A stretch of DNA of 64,000 nucleotides from Pterois miles (Eukaryota > Chordata > Actinopteri > Perciformes > Scorpaenidae): assembly GCA_947000775.1 (NCBI GenBank), contig CAMQGK010000552.1:976501-1040500 (forward strand), in the 5' to 3' direction. Positions within the stretch are counted from its first letter, which is position 1; every line of letters begins with the position of its first letter. The notes beneath the pieces were generated by a model that did not search any database, was not told the DNA's origin, and saw nothing but the letters and a program-made list of their open reading frames with translations. This document shows, piece by piece, positions 1 to 14,113 of the stretch. The translations under genes were made by a program, and so were the position numbers.

Positions 1-874
1 TTGGGATACAGAGATAGCATTCCTTGATATGCATCTCAGATCAGCATTTGGAAGTTTTTCTCTTTATCTAATTTTACCCTACACAGCCTAATACAATCCA
101 ATTACTGAGATATTACTAGAAAAACTGACAGGTTTACATGAACTGCAATGCTCCTTAATTCATCCAATTAATACTTCAAATAGAAAATGTCACTTTCAAA
201 TGCAATATTCTAATTATCAAACCTAATTTCAACCCTGATTATACCTCTATCGTCATCATGACTGCATCACAATTTTCAGGCATACCTCAAACAAGCTGCC
301 AAATGACGCATGCTCTGCCATCCATGTCCGCTCACGTAATACAGTCGTCGTAACAAGAACAACTGAGTAATTCTGACATTTGCTGGATGGTAAACCATGT
401 TAGCACAGACAGGCTGGTCCGTTGTGGAGTTAAATACTGTATGCAAACTGATTGTGTTTAGAGGCTCGGCCCTAATCTGTAATGGAACCAGTTTTGCCTA
501 AATATTGCTTAATTTGGTAAAAAGTAAAAGAACCAGTGAGAGAGCATTTAAAAGAAAGAAAATTAAAGGGGAAAAGCACTAAACAGGGTTTGTCCAGTGG
601 CTGCAAATGTCCACATCACACTTCAACACATTGACTTTAAGACACGTCAACCTGCGGCACAGACAGAAGCTGCTAATGGACCGGCTGCATTAAGGAGAGC
701 AATAGTGACATCATCAGAGTGGGACACCTGACTGACCGAAAGCACCGGCACGACCACTGCCAGCTCTCATTATAGCTTTACTTTTCTCACTGTTTTGTCT
801 CTGATCTCTATAAGTAGACTGTGCATTCACATGTAGGATCAGTAGGCAATGGGACAAGATTTTGGTATCGGATG

Positions 875-1056
875 TAGGGCTACACGATTAGAGACAAAAT
901 GTTTTTATCGTACTATCACATTTAAGTAAACAGACTGTTTTCAGCTCCCCAAAAAGTGAAGCCTAAACACATCTTTAGAGTTTTCTATGAGCGAAGCACG
1001 TATTATAAACATCAATATCCCATTGCGATTAATATTCGACAAATTGTGCAGCCCTT
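875..1056. mobile_element. hAT-like MITE, about 180 bp
   Basis: The left end reads TAGGGCTACACGATTA and the right end reads ATTGTGCAGCCCTTA, which are imperfect inverted copies of each other. This matches a common fish short non-autonomous element with TAGGGCTGCACGATTA ends. No coding capacity is visible. Boundaries are good to a few bases. Confidence 0.6.
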
Positions 1057-1593
1057 ATGGGAAGCATTGTGGTTTCTGTTTGTAGTCAGAGTAGTACCGA
1101 TCACGATGTTCCAGCGGGCTTTGGTTGAATGCAGGTAAACAGTCTGTGTAAAGAGCAAAAGAGGTGGAACACGTTGGCTAAAATGCAACCTCTAAACCCA
1201 CTGGCTATCGTCTGAAGATGATTTAGCTTTTTATTGGTTTAAAATTAGCTTGTGATAGAATCCCACTGTACAAGTCATCTCTCAATTCCAATTCCAGTCA
1301 CGTTTCTCAAGCTGCTTATCAGACTGTAAACACTGAGCAGCGCACAGAAAACAAAGTCTTGGCCCGGACATCCACTGGCTACACCGGCTCCTCAGAAATA
1401 GCCCCTTGTCTCCAGAGGTTTATCCGTCGTCAGACTGATAAATGATGAGTTCTGAGATTGGTCCGTCTTCATCTCTCTCTGTTTCCTCATCGTCTTTTTC
1501 TCTCTCTCCTGTTTTTGTTTTCAGTCAGTTTCCCTCTCATTCTGATCCCTCTTTAAGTTCCATTTATATAACACATATGTACATTATATATGT

Positions 1594-1713
<120 letters not shown>

Positions 1714-1911
1714 TTTATCATGTTGAGGTGGGTGTGGGTGTCGTATGCTTATATAGGTTTTCACGTCTATAGTATGTGCACAGGAGCAGGGGCCCCTCCA
1801 GGATTAAAGCTCTGCTATTCAGATAAACGACAAGAAACTAGATAAACGACTAAAACTGGGCCAACTGGTAACGCTGGGAGCCAGTTAACGCCCCTTCACC
1901 AAATCCCCTGC

Positions 1912-1932
1912 AAAAAAAAAAAAAAAAAAAAA
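1912..1932. repeat. poly(A) tract, 21 bp
   Basis: This is a pure run of A. No retroposon body was recognised immediately upstream, so it may be simple sequence. Confidence 0.95.
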
Positions 1933-2793
1933 GAGTCCCAAACAAACAGCAGGGCTGACGAGAAGGCTTCAAGGCAGGAAGGGAAAATACTGATATTCTG
2001 TTGTAGCAAGAATTAGCATCAAAGACAGAATTTTGTTCTGGTGACAAATGGTGACGGTGGACCAAATGCTGTCTGGTTAGCTGCGTGACAAGACGTCACA
2101 CTTCACACAGCCACATTTGAGTGTTTAGCGTCCGGCTCAGTCTTGTCTTATAGTTTCTACCTTCCTGACTGTGCATGTAGTTCAGCAACAGCCTGTCTGC
2201 AGATAAATTATAAACAGGCCAAAATACAAAGTGGCTTTATACTGCAAATAATCGGCAAAGAGCAGCCTGTTGCCATCAAAGTGGTGGTGGTGGTGGTAGA
2301 TGATACTGTGAAGGATGTGTGTGTGAAGGGGGGAGGGGTTCCCTTCACCATTAATGCAAATGGCAGTTAGCGAGCCAGCGGCACGCAAGTGTCACGTAGC
2401 ACATAGAGGCTTTGCAACTGAAAACCAAAACTGAGAGGAGAGCGGGGTGTCGTCCACATGCTCCTTTACACCTGCCAGTCACCTTGAGGTGAAGCTGACA
2501 CACGCACATGTACACACACACTGTGGGTCAAAGTTTAAAAAGAAAGAAATTCTGAGTGAAATTCAGCTTTTTAATGTGCAACAGTCACCCTCACACTTTT
2601 AGGATTAGGTGACTCCTCATTAGTTTAACATTTGACCAACTAAGTCCTGTTGCTTTGAAAGTCATTTTTCAGGTAGAACTGGCTTCTCAAAGGAAGTGCG
2701 ATGTCTGCACAGCACGCTGACGCACATACATGTAGTGGGTTCCTCTTCATACACACAGATAACAGTGAGCAATGACGGCTGCAATCACTCATT

Positions 2794-3360
2794 ACCTCCA
2801 ACAAGGAGGTTATGTTTTTGCCGGCGTTTATCTGTCTGTTTGTTTGTTTGTCTGTGTTCAAGATAACTCAAAAACCTATGGACGGATTTTGATGAAATTT
2901 TCAGGGTGTGTCAAAAATGTGAAAAGGAAGAACTGATTTAATTTTGGGGGTGATCCAGGAGAAATCCTGGATTCTGGATCACTTTGAAATTTTCGTTAAC
3001 CTTGGGGTAAATGGGACCCAAAATATTGTTTCTCAATATCTCTGGTAATTGTTGCCCAAAGCTCATGAAATTTGACTCAGGGATTTACAATGTGTACTTC
3101 TATCAAATCCCAAAGGCTGATCCAGATCTGATCCAGATGGCGGATTTTATAGCAATTTATATAAAAAATGGGGGTACTCTTACATTTTGGCCTAATGTAT
3201 TGTGAGTTTTATGTTGTGTCTTGTATATATGTTCTATGTTTGCCACTGATATAAAATTCTTTTTTAAAAAATGTAGGATTTTTATTTTGGAGTGAATTAC
3301 AATATGGGGGAAACTATGGTGTTTGGCGGAGGTCTGCACTCTCCGAGTGCTTTTCTAGTT
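2794..3360 (+). mobile_element. MITE with ACCTCC...GGAGGT ends, copy 1
   Basis: The element starts with an ACCTCC(A)ACAAGGAGGT palindrome-like end and finishes GGCGGAGGTCTGCACTCTCC...TTTTCTAGT. It is highly similar along most of its length to the copies at 41224-42008 and, inverted, at 43027-43470. A short open frame at 3011-3205 recurs in the 41.4 kb copy only because the element is repeated. No transposase is encoded. Confidence 0.85.
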
Positions 3361-5559
3361 TAAATATTTTTCACCATAAAACTTCCAAATAAATAGAAGT
3401 TTTAATCTGTTACAGAGCAAATCCTAAAACTTCAAACTATACTGTTTATTCTGGCTACGCCCATTATGCAAGTTGCAGCAATAATATATAATTTTAATGA
3501 AGGCCTTTTAATTTATTTCTTTGTTGTACCAATCCAAAACTGTGGTCATCTGTGCAGAAGTCAGAGATTATGTGAGGTTTCAACCTTCTTTGTGTTATTT
3601 ATAGTTGAGTAGTTTTCAAAAGGCCCAGACACACCAAACTGTCATCAAATAACTAGCAGCAGTGAAGGCAACCTGTTACATCGCCTCACATCGTCTGTTG
3701 CACTTGAAAACACCGCAAAGACGACAGCCAACATCTGACGGTCTGCGCCTGCGCGAGATGAAATAACTCTCTGCACCAGCACACCGTGGTAGTCTATATT
3801 TGTCATTCAAAAAGGGAAACCGGTAAACTGAGGACGGCGGATATACAAGCCGTTGTTATGATACATACATGAAACAAAGCGCCGTTTGCCGACCATTTTT
3901 CACACCACTCTCACTCACTGCTTAGCTTCATTCTAGATGGCCGTGTCGCTGTGAAAACATCCATTTATTTGAATGATCACAAGATGAAAATGAAAAAAAA
4001 TGAGAAGAGCCTTCTGTGTTGGCTTGCTTTCCTCACTTCAGACGCAGACGCTCACCAATGGCCCAAAACTGGGCGCCAGCCGACCGTTGGCTTGGCAGGC
4101 CATCAGGCGGGGTTACGTTTTTTGCAATATGTACTTCTAAGTCTATGTATTTTTCAAAAGAAACCAGGTTTACACTGAGACTAAATCCCCTTAACCCAAT
4201 GCTGGAGGACCAGTTTCACAAGTTCATATTAATCTAAGTCCTTGACTTGCTTCTTCTCATGCTAGAGATTGGTATGAACCTGATCTGAATGGAAAAATGC
4301 AGTTGCCTCATTTATGAAAGGTTGCTGTGTGGTGGACTCTCACGCAGCTTTATCCACATAAAGTGTGCTGAGCTACACATACATATACTGTACATATATA
4401 CATACTATATAAACATACATATATTATGAACACATGATCAGACACAACAAACACAGCATTGTTCCAGGCCAAAGCCCTTTTATGGGTGTCATTAATGAAC
4501 CAAAGCACACCAGCCACCAACACGGCTTCAGTACTCCACAAAGAAAATATAATGTATAACATGTACTTTAATCCCACAATGCAATGCTCTGCCTTTGTTC
4601 CTGAGGTGACAGATAAATATATCTCTACTTAATTAACGAGGAGGACAAAACTAAAAAGCTGGATACCAGATGAGGGCGAAGCTAAACTGAATCCTGGTTT
4701 GTGAAGGTGGTTCATCAGCTTTTGGGTTCACCGAGGTTTGGCCTCAGTGGTAAAAACACAGTTTCTTCTGTGTACAGAAGGAATTTCTGTGAGTGGGGTC
4801 AGCCCATAATTCAATTTTACTGCAATGAAGGCAATACTCTGACTACTGAAGCCCTTATCTGATTACCTCCATCACAGTAAGGTCATAAACAGAACAGGCA
4901 GTAACCACAGCCACGGATTCTGCTGAATCACTCCACTATTTTAGGAACAAAACACTGCAGTCACATCTCTTTTTGTTTCCATCAAAAGATGCAGGTTAAA
5001 GTCACGAGACACAGTAACACCCAGCACCGACATGGTGTACAGGAGAGAAGGAGAGCTGCCATATTTGTTCTATTTAGATCATTACATTGAGACTGGACTT
5101 TGATTTTATCCAAGGTAACCAACTACAGGTTTTGCTGAGCAGGATCAGCCCAACAGCTAGGGAACTGAAATCCCTTGTAACAAAATTAAGACTACTTTTG
5201 CAGGCTGGAACATTTTTATAAAAAATAAATGAAATCACAGATGTACAGCAGGTCTTCTTCATTTCCTCTAACAGTTAATACTGAAAGGCAGAGCTGACCT
5301 CTGACTGGCTGAGAAAAAAAGTATTATAGCAACACACCAACTACTTTCTTAATATGTAAATTAAAAAAAAATCAGATTCTTGAAGTGACGAACACACATG
5401 CTTGTTTTTCTTTCTCTTGGCTGATCAGGATTCGTTTGCACAGAGATCACCTGTCACAGTTCAAGTCAAACAACGTGAGTAGAGCCACTGTGGCGTTTCC
5501 TTCCTTTAATCGTATGCAGAAAGAGTTTGACTATTCATATGCGCCTTCTTCTATGTCAA

Positions 5560-6160
5560 GTCAAGTTGGCTATCTGCTCATCACAGATAATGACTGTAAA
5601 TGTACCTTAAAGAGAGATTTGCAGGAATGGGCCAATATGCTTGCTTTATGCAATTGTGTAAAAATATGTATCATCGGAAATCAATTAACAACACAAAACA
5701 ATGACAAATATTGTCCAGAAACTCTCACAGGTAAGGCATTTAGTGTAAAAAATATACTCAAATCACAACGTGGCAAACTGCAGCCCAACAGACAACAACT
5801 GTGTCAGTGTGCTGACCTGACTATGACTATGACCCAAACTGCATGTGATTATCATAAAGTGTGCATGGAACACATTCACATAACTTGAGGTCAGAGGTCA
5901 AAGGGACCCCTTTGAAAAATGGGTCCCATGACCATGACAGTTTTTCCTCACCAAAATTTAGCACAAGTTTGGAGCGTTACTTAGCCTCCTTTGTGACAAA
6001 CTAGCATGGCATGGTTTGCTTAGGTTCCTTAGGTTTTCTGGTTTCATATGATGCCACTACCCTCACTCTAGCTTTAAAAGTCGGCCGCTACCACTTCAAA
6101 AGCCCAAGTTGCATTAATGCATTAAAACAAATTTGTGCTATGGCATTTTTGACAGCCCTA
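5560..6160 (-). mobile_element. hAT-like non-autonomous element (family X), copy A
   Basis: It contains the family's recognisable internal blocks: AACAACACAAAACAATGACA, then GTCAGTGTGCTGAC, then GAGGTCAGAGGTCAAAGGGA. It ends with GACAGCCCTA at 6160. The same blocks in the same order occur at 61839-62505 and, inverted, at 26707-27397 and 40674-42247. The left boundary is diverged and approximate. A chance 167-codon reading frame at 5385-5888 runs into the element and is not considered a gene. Confidence 0.75.
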
Positions 6161-6304
6161 CTTAAAAAGCACCTTATTTAACACTCCATACAGGGAAACT
6201 CTACTGTACAATAATCAGAAAGAAAGATAGCTACATCGACAGTAATAGCTGAATGTAAATGTAGCCACAAGACAGACAGGTAAGCCAACAACCTCCTGTT
6301 GCTA

Positions 6305-6325
6305 CACACACACACACACACACAC
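6305..6325. repeat. short (CA)n microsatellite
   Basis: About ten CA units followed by CCCTTC. Simple sequence only. Confidence 0.9.
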
Positions 6326-8158
6326 CCTTCTTTAATCAAAAGCAACACATTTCACATCCATCATTTTCTAGAAGCTGTCGAGACCCAATGTAGGAAATGT
6401 AGAAAAAAAAAAAACTGAAGCAGACAATGACGCAGTGTGAGAAGCATCAAAGAGTATTTTCCTTACAACGACTGACTGTAAAAGAGCCACATTTATTTTC
6501 TTCATGTCTGCTGAACAGTAGGAAATTAGCCACCACTCTTTGTCAGTATGTAAATTAAATAGCTTCCTTGTGCTTCTATGTTCTTGTAGAAAACATCTTA
6601 ATCCAGTCAGTTGACAGAGCGGACAGCGGTGTGACAGAAACTGCACTGACATGACTCTGTAAAGTGACAACTATAATGAATCCATGTTCATCTCCTCCGC
6701 CCTTCCCCACCCCAACCCCAACCCCCCACATGCACACAATTAACAGCAACAATAGAGCTGTCAGATTGCAGAGGCATGTGTGTTTTATTGATCAAGGCAG
6801 GATCAAACACATCATAATCCTAACTGACTGCATGACCTCGTAAAATCAGCTTCCATCGACTGAGTATGAGGAGCCAACAGCCTGCCGAGACAAACAACAC
6901 AGACTGTATCTGACTTCACCTTATCAGCTACAGCCACATTTACCCTCAAAATGAAAAAAAAGTGATGGGAGGTAGAAAAATACACTGAGAATAAGGGCCT
7001 TACAGTAGCTGAATAAAACCGTATATCTAAATGTGTCAACTGTGGCATAAAACACAGGATGTCCATGATCTGCAAGATTAATTCTATCCTGGTTTGTTCA
7101 GTTTCTCAGTTTTGTTTCATATAACAAACATATTTTGCTATAATGTGTATGTCTCCCTTTTATTTCCAGACACCACCATTCTCCTGATGCTGGAATACAC
7201 CTCTGGAAACTCAATGACATGCCAGAAACTCAATGATCTTTGAGGACATGGTTTCTTTACGGCGTGAGAAGTTGTAAGTAGGGCCTCAGTATGCAGGGCT
7301 TTACCAAAGGATTTTTATGCTTGGCTTCTGCCGGATATAATTGGATACACTGTATCCACTGCTGACATGAGGAAAAAGCTGAAAACCAGTTGACGACGAC
7401 AGGACATGAAACCAGAATGAGCACTATCCCACGCTAACATGCTGCACTCCATTCCTGCCTACCACCGTCAGCTGCCATGGCTTGTACATTTGGATAAGAA
7501 TCAGGAATAGCAGCCAGCTTTCCCAAGACCCTGGAGAGTCCGGTGCATGTAGTTGAGAGCAATCTGTTTTAACAGCAATGTTAATGAGTAGTATCACGAT
7601 GATGGATGTCCAAATTGGGCGGGGCAGAGCTGAGCAGACCGATGGAGGGGAAGTGGGTGTAACAGCAATTTAAGACTTTAAAGCAGTGTGTTGAAAGAGA
7701 GCAACCAAATAACTCATACCACACTCAGTTATTTGGTACTCCTGGTGCAATGTTATTTCCCTCACAACTATCTCATCTGTGAACCCTCCAAATGGCAGAA
7801 AATCATGACCTAGATAATCATCTAATGAGCGTGAAAGCTGAAGGTAGCGCCAGTGCAGATGCAGTGATAACGGTTACGTCTGAAGGCAGAAAGATGGAGA
7901 CAGAGATAGGTGAAGGTTCAGAGGAAGGTCTGTCACAGTGCTTGTATACAAACAGGATGAGGACATGTGAGAGTTAGTTAATATGGCTCAGGAAGGCTAA
8001 AATTAAAAGGGGGCTGCATTGTGCTGCTCTGCTGCTGCTCAGTATGGAGCACCTTGTTGTGCAGAGGGAAAGACACATGGTCACCGTCAATCAGAGTGAT
8101 GGACGGGGCACGGCAATGAGTTTAATGGTTGACAACAGCGGCCTTAAAAACATATCTG

Positions 8159-8232
8159 CCACGCCCGCCCTCATGGAGGGCAGATGTCTGTCCACGTGGC
8201 TCACCAAAGACGGAGACGTCGTGGCCACGTGG
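8159..8232. promoter_or_regulatory. candidate enhancer motif cluster (GC box plus paired E-boxes)
   Basis: A CCACGCCCGCCC-type GC/KLF box is followed by two identical CCACGTGG palindromes at 8192-8199 and 8225-8232, spaced 33 bp centre to centre. A GACGTC palindrome lies between them at 8215-8220. The segment is GC- and CpG-richer than its surroundings. It lies in the inferred arid3a intron 2. That it acts as an enhancer is inference only. Confidence 0.25.
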
Positions 8233-10830
8233 CAAAGCCCGCCCAAATCAATAGCTGGATGTGCTGCAGGTTGACCTAAAGTTAACCCTGGGCTTTTCCT
8301 CTACATGGAGCCTTTAAAGTCAGATCTGGGACACTTGGCAGCACTAACCTCAAGACAAGCAACTTATATGAAACTTAGATGTGTTCTGTGGAGTGTACAT
8401 TCTCTGTTTCTCACCAAAATGCATTGTGTGTATATTCCTCAGGTCTAGTAAACATGTTGAATGTTGGCTAGCTTGCATGTGTATATATACGTCCTCTATA
8501 CAAGCAGGAAAAAAAATGCTTCTCTACTGTTACAGACCTTCTGCTGAACATTTCGCTTCCCTTCTATGTCGCTCTTTTTTTGCCTTTGTTGGTGCATCAA
8601 TACATTTCTAACCACGACTATCAAATCAGTGAAATAGTGTGAAACAGATGTATCATATCAAACACATGCCTGTGCGTGCTTATGCGACGGTACTAACAAA
8701 ATACGGCAGTCAAAAACTCCTGTAATACAGGAAACCGCTTATATTGATCATGGTTACAGTGATCACCCACATATATGAATCAAAAAGCTTGGGACAGAAT
8801 GATTCCTACACAGATGCTATTCATATAATTTTCTTATAGTGATCATTTTGGGTGCTTTCATACTTAAAAACATATGGAAACACATTTTAAAACTACGGTA
8901 GACTAACGTTAATTGAATTTGTGTTTTCTTTTTTTACTTCCTTGACACTTCACCTCGTGGACCATCTGCTTTCTGGCTGGATACCTGTGGCTGATGCTGT
9001 GTGCACATTGATATCAAAACCGGACAAGGAAAGTGTCATTTTAATGTAAAATGTAAATTTAATGTGCACAGGGAAAGAACCTGTCGTTGGTCACGTAATA
9101 CTCCCAAAGTTAAACTCTGACCGGCACCTTGGTACTGCAGCGCCGGCGGCAGATATAGACCTATGCATCATGTTTCCAATGTACCCATAAGTCTGAAATA
9201 TATTTTTAAAATGTCAAATTAGCAAATTACAATTTACCCGAGACAGTTGTCCAATTATCTGTCTATCTATCTATTTTTAAAATCATAATAGACCTTTTTC
9301 ACAGTACACATTTTAACTAATTACAGCAGGTAATCAATTATGATTCAGTATTGTCAAATGAGAGTGCATGCACATTAGCAGGGTCTATACATCTAATGGT
9401 ATGCGGCGATGGTATTAGACACGTCTGTGGCTTTCTTGTCAAAATATATGCAGTGGAAAAGGTCTATTATCAGTTCGCATTGGTGTGAAATGGAGGTTAA
9501 GAGTCACTATGTGTGTGTGAACTGAATTTCGGGTATTATCATAAGGACAAGACGGGGCAGCTAGAGTGTTGTTACAAGGGTCAAATATGATATTATGGAT
9601 CAAAGCACTCCTTTATGGTACAGTGTCAGAGGAGTGTGCCCGGCTCTGCATAATGTTTGAGCTATTGATCGAACAGACGGGATTCAGACCTTGAGAACAT
9701 GCAGCAAAGTATCTTTTTGTATATTTGACCTATTTCTTAATCGATTCTTTCAAGAATGAAAGCTTTCAACACGTGCTCCCTTTTCAAAAGCATCTGAAGG
9801 CGACAGCACACATGCACTGCTTTTGTTCAAATGAATGCCTTCCACAGGGGCCGCAGTATGAAAAGATGTCACTTTGAAAGAGTATTGTTTGTTGACAAAT
9901 CCAACCATTCAGTGCAGATCTCTTTCTAAGATCATATTAAGACACAAGGCTGTGCAGGAACAAAAAGGGGAAAGAAAGAGACTCATTATTATTTAGATAT
10001 ATACCCACAACAGTGGCAAAGACAATGAAGGATTCTCGCACGTGTCCTCAATCATTTCCTCACTCTATATGAACATGTTGAAGTCAGGAGAAGCTTAGCC
10101 GCGCCAGTAATCCAGGAGTGTGCCAAAATAAAATCTGTAACAGCCAAAGAAAAAGACAGGATGAAGGAACTAGACAGCCTTTACGCAATCTTTGTTTACA
10201 TTCCTGCTCCAGCCCCCCTCTCCTCCTCCGTATTGAGCGCCTGCCAATTTCCAGAATCCCCATGGCTGTACAGTTTCTGACATCAGCTATGTGCAGCACG
10301 CTGCACGTTGGACATGATTATAATGCTCTACAGAGCTTCACAGTCAAAACCAGCGTGTACTACACACTCTACTTGGCAGTGGTTCAAAGCTCAACACCAA
10401 CTAACTGATGTTTTTCCTGCTCTGCCAGTCACACCTACTCCTTCCCCTCCCGTGCCGTCCCTCCTGCAATGACAGGAAGACTTTCAGGGGTCTTCCCGCC
10501 CTGCCTCCACCTTTGTTTTTGGCCTTTTTGTTCTCATGACTTGAACGGGGCCCATTAACCTTGTTTTCTTTTTGTTAAACACAGATCGCTGCACACAGAG
10601 GTTTCTCAAGGCATGACATCGTAAATTAAATGAAAACTCCCCTGCACTGATTAATTCAACCCCTGCAGACTCCAGTTCAGCAAACTAATCAAACAGTTTG
10701 TTGCTCTGGAGTTAATGTGCTCTGAATTATGAGTTAAATCCAAGTTAATTGGTTTGGAGAAAAACATAAGAGTAGTGTGTAAAATGTTCAGTAATTACCA
10801 AGTAGTGCAAAAACATCGCTTTCAAATTCC

Positions 10831-11965
10831 TAAAGAGGACCTATTATGTGCTTTTTCCCTTTTCTTTAGTGTGTTATAGTGTTTTGTGCATGTAGATCTG
10901 CAAAGGTATAAAGCCCAACCAAGGGACTTGAGCCTGATTTTGCTCGCTGTAGTGAAGCTGGCACGAGGTGCGAATGCCAGAAAATTGCATCATCACAGCT
11001 TTTGCATAGCACACGATGGCTCCGCAAGTTGTCGCGGTGGTTAGTTGTGGACCTCTGAATTTTTGTAACTACAGGCCAACCGCATGCTGCACTTTTCATT
11101 TCAACATGGATGCCTTCGAGGGAAGACTGGCCGAATTGGTTCTCCTGTACAGACATCTCTACAGCTGTTCATCGAGAGACCGCAGGGACGGTCACATGAC
11201 ATTAAATACTTGGAAAGAAAGAAGAGGAGAAGAGGTTTTCTGCTGAGGGCTGTGAAAGAATATGAGGGGTCATTTTGTCAAAGCTTAAAAAGGTCTTGTG
11301 ACTCGAGAGACAAAAAGTAATTTTGACTTGGAGGTAAGCGACAGTTATAATTACAGTATGTCAGAGTTTAGTATTAACTGCTACTATCTGCCAGGAAGCC
11401 TACTTCTCTTTCCGGCAACAATCATTGACTTCTTGCTTATCCACAATGTATTTTGTTTGTACACCTCCTGGCGTTTCGGAGCTCATAGCAATGAACAATG
11501 CGCTGATCATAAATGCCTCTGTGCATGCTTGGAATGTGCATGCCATCTTTTGAGGCCCGCACCACAGTGTCAACGCTATGCCTGAAACGCCTTGATTGAA
11601 GGCCCATCTTTTCTTCTACAATGTGATGATATCAGCAAGTAACACATTTGCATAATACCTGCCTAGCGGCTAGTTTACCCTCAAACAAAGCTAGTTAGAG
11701 CGGAGCTGGTGCAGAGTTCAAAGAGTTTGGTTCTGTTGACCAATCACAACAGAATGGGCTAGCTGACCAATCAGAGCAAACTGGGATTTTCAGGGGGGTG
11801 GGGGGTGGGGTGAAGAGCATTTCAGACAGAGAGTGAAAAGAGGCAGCAAGACAGTCGGTATGAGAAAATAAACCATTTTTTAAACATTAGAACATGTAAA
11901 CATGCTCTCGTTGAAGCCCAAAATACAAGTATGCACCTGAAAATAAGCATACTGGGTCCTCTTTA
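10831..11965. mobile_element. non-autonomous DNA transposon with TAAAGAGGACC inverted ends
   Basis: The left end is TAAAGAGGACCTATTATG and the right end, read in reverse, is TAAAGAGGACCCAGTATG. These terminal inverted repeats enclose about 1.1 kb with no transposase. I recognise the type as a common teleost repeat that ends by restating 'gggtcctcttta'. Short frames within it (about 76-96 codons) are not supported as genes. Confidence 0.75.
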
Positions 11966-12969
11966 AACATAGTTTGACGCTAGTTATTCATTAACATCAA
12001 AAAGGCTAGAGGATTTGAGGAGGGACGACAAGAAGCTGTCAATTAAATGGATTACAATTTATCCACTGCATGATTTTGTCAACTTGTCAGCACAGAGAAA
12101 CAGTCACGAGGGACATTTATCAATATATTTTAACTCTACAATTCAAAGCAGCTCTCAGCAGATTCCAGTTCCAGTGCTTTTTAACAAAACAAATCTGCAG
12201 CTGTGAAAATGCACAAGTTTATAAAAATCATATAAAATGCAAAAACAACACAGTCCATCCTATTCATACAAACCTCAGGCAGATCAAAAGGCCCGGATGA
12301 ACCTACAGAGGAGTATAAACCCAACGAGCACTTATCACACAGCTGTATCAGCAGAAACCTGACGGGCAATCCCAATAAGTGTCGCTCCCAATTGGCTCTT
12401 ATTCTACGCTTCCTGTTGTCACTAACAGCCCCCTCCCCCCACTCCCAGTGAGTGTGTGTGTGTGAGCAATTTAATGTTTAATGCCAACTCCCCTCCATTC
12501 GCCCTGATCATGGTGAATGCCATGAATTTTTAAAGACATCCCTACTTTACTGTCCATCTGGGCTCCATCTGCCCAGCTGCTGGTGTTTAAAGCAGACAGA
12601 GACACAGGACAGGAGACTTCAAAGACTCTGTATGGCCTTTGGACCAATTCTGGCCTGAGGAGGATATTGTTTATAAAAGGGGGCAAGGAAATGGGGCAGT
12701 TCTACAAATGTATAGCACAGCTTTGCAATGAAACCAGATTGTGACTGTACATCCACATATATCTCGTGGAGCTGCTCAGGAGTCAAAAGAACAAAGAAAA
12801 GTGGGAAAGTGCGGCAAGATAAGTAAAAACAGAAACACAATTTGCCATGAGTTTTCTCATTCCTTCATCTCTCACAGTCATATTGGTGGGACTTCAGTTC
12901 AGAAACAAGTTTACCTAGGATGCACTCAGTTAACTGTTAGCAGGACAAGTTCAACAAGGTTAGGCTGAC

Positions 12970-13210
12970 CAGCCACCGCCAGCCGGAGCACAGCCAATAG
13001 GGACGCTCAACGGGAACGCTCTCTCTCTCTCTCTCTGAAATGACCTGTGATTGGTTAAAGTCTCCTGGCACACCCTAGATTTTCTAAAGCCTGAAAACAG
13101 CCATGAGGAGGTGCAGAAGTCTAGTTTTCTCTCAGAACGCTTGAATTACAATATGTTGAAAGGTTATTATGGAGTTTTTGCCCGATTTGCCTATTGGTGT
13201 TTTGCAAGGT
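12970..13210. repeat. dispersed fish repeat fragment
   Basis: The block around GACCTGTGATTGGTTAAAGT and the text ending TTGAATTACAATATGTTGAA resemble a dispersed teleost repeat I recognise. Termini are not clear. A (CT)n run at 13020-13036 and an A-run at about 13225-13244 flank or interrupt it. Confidence 0.45.
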
Positions 13211-14100
13211 TGATGTAATTTGTTAAAAAAAAAAAAAAAAAAAAGAGGACTCTGTCATATCACATATTGCTTGAAAACCAGGAATTGATTAGGTTTAGGC
13301 AGCAAAAGTACTTGGTTTTGGTCTTTACACACCTGTCGTGTGACAAATAAACGACACGAAAATGTGAAATAGCTGCCTGTGAATATTTAGTCCAGTATTA
13401 GTCTAGGGCTTTTACTATGAAAGATAAAAACAGAAGGAGTGGACACGTCTACACTGCCTGTGTGAAGGTTGAAAGGAATAATAAAGTTTGCCGTCTTGGT
13501 TTGAACTACAGAGCTACTGTGCTGTTGTTTCATAAATATAGGCGCAACTCAACCCGGCCTGCACAATGTGATTGATTGATGTGTTTCTTCGTGGGGTGAA
13601 AGATCAGAAAATCAACCTTGTTCTTCCCAAAATAAATCATGTTGCTTTTTCGCTGCATAATATTCATGTTCAGTGTGAAAATACTCATGACTAAAAGTTC
13701 GAAAAAAGATGGTTTGGGTTGAAATAAATACGCTTGCTATGTTAAATAAGTGTGTTTGTTGCAGAACTGTTTTTAAGAAAAGTACGGATGTTCCGTAACA
13801 AAATTGATCTACATCAGGTCAACGCTGATTTGGTTTCACACAGGACATAAACAGTGGTCTCCTGGGTGAAAGTCCTGTCTTTGTTTGACCCATCCAACCT
13901 CCCCAACCACCCTTAGCAGATTGTCTCTCTCTCTTTATATTACGTCAGTTGCTCTGACTGTCCAATAATGACGGTTTACATTGGAGTTAGTGGAAAACCT
14001 GGAGCGTCCCATACTAAATGGTTTCATCTGTGTGTCAGTGTCAGACGCCGATGGCCACTGACCCAGCGGTGGTATTTGATGAGTTGAACGGGTTTGTATC

Positions 14101-14113
14101 GGGGGGGGGGGGG
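14101..14113. repeat. poly(G) run, 13 bp
   Basis: A pure G homopolymer that could form G-rich structure. No other context was recognised. Confidence 0.9.

Noticed and set aside
5385..5888. 167-codon plus-strand open frame
   Set aside because: Its latter two thirds are family X transposon sequence that recurs elsewhere. The rest has no recognisable domain or splice context.
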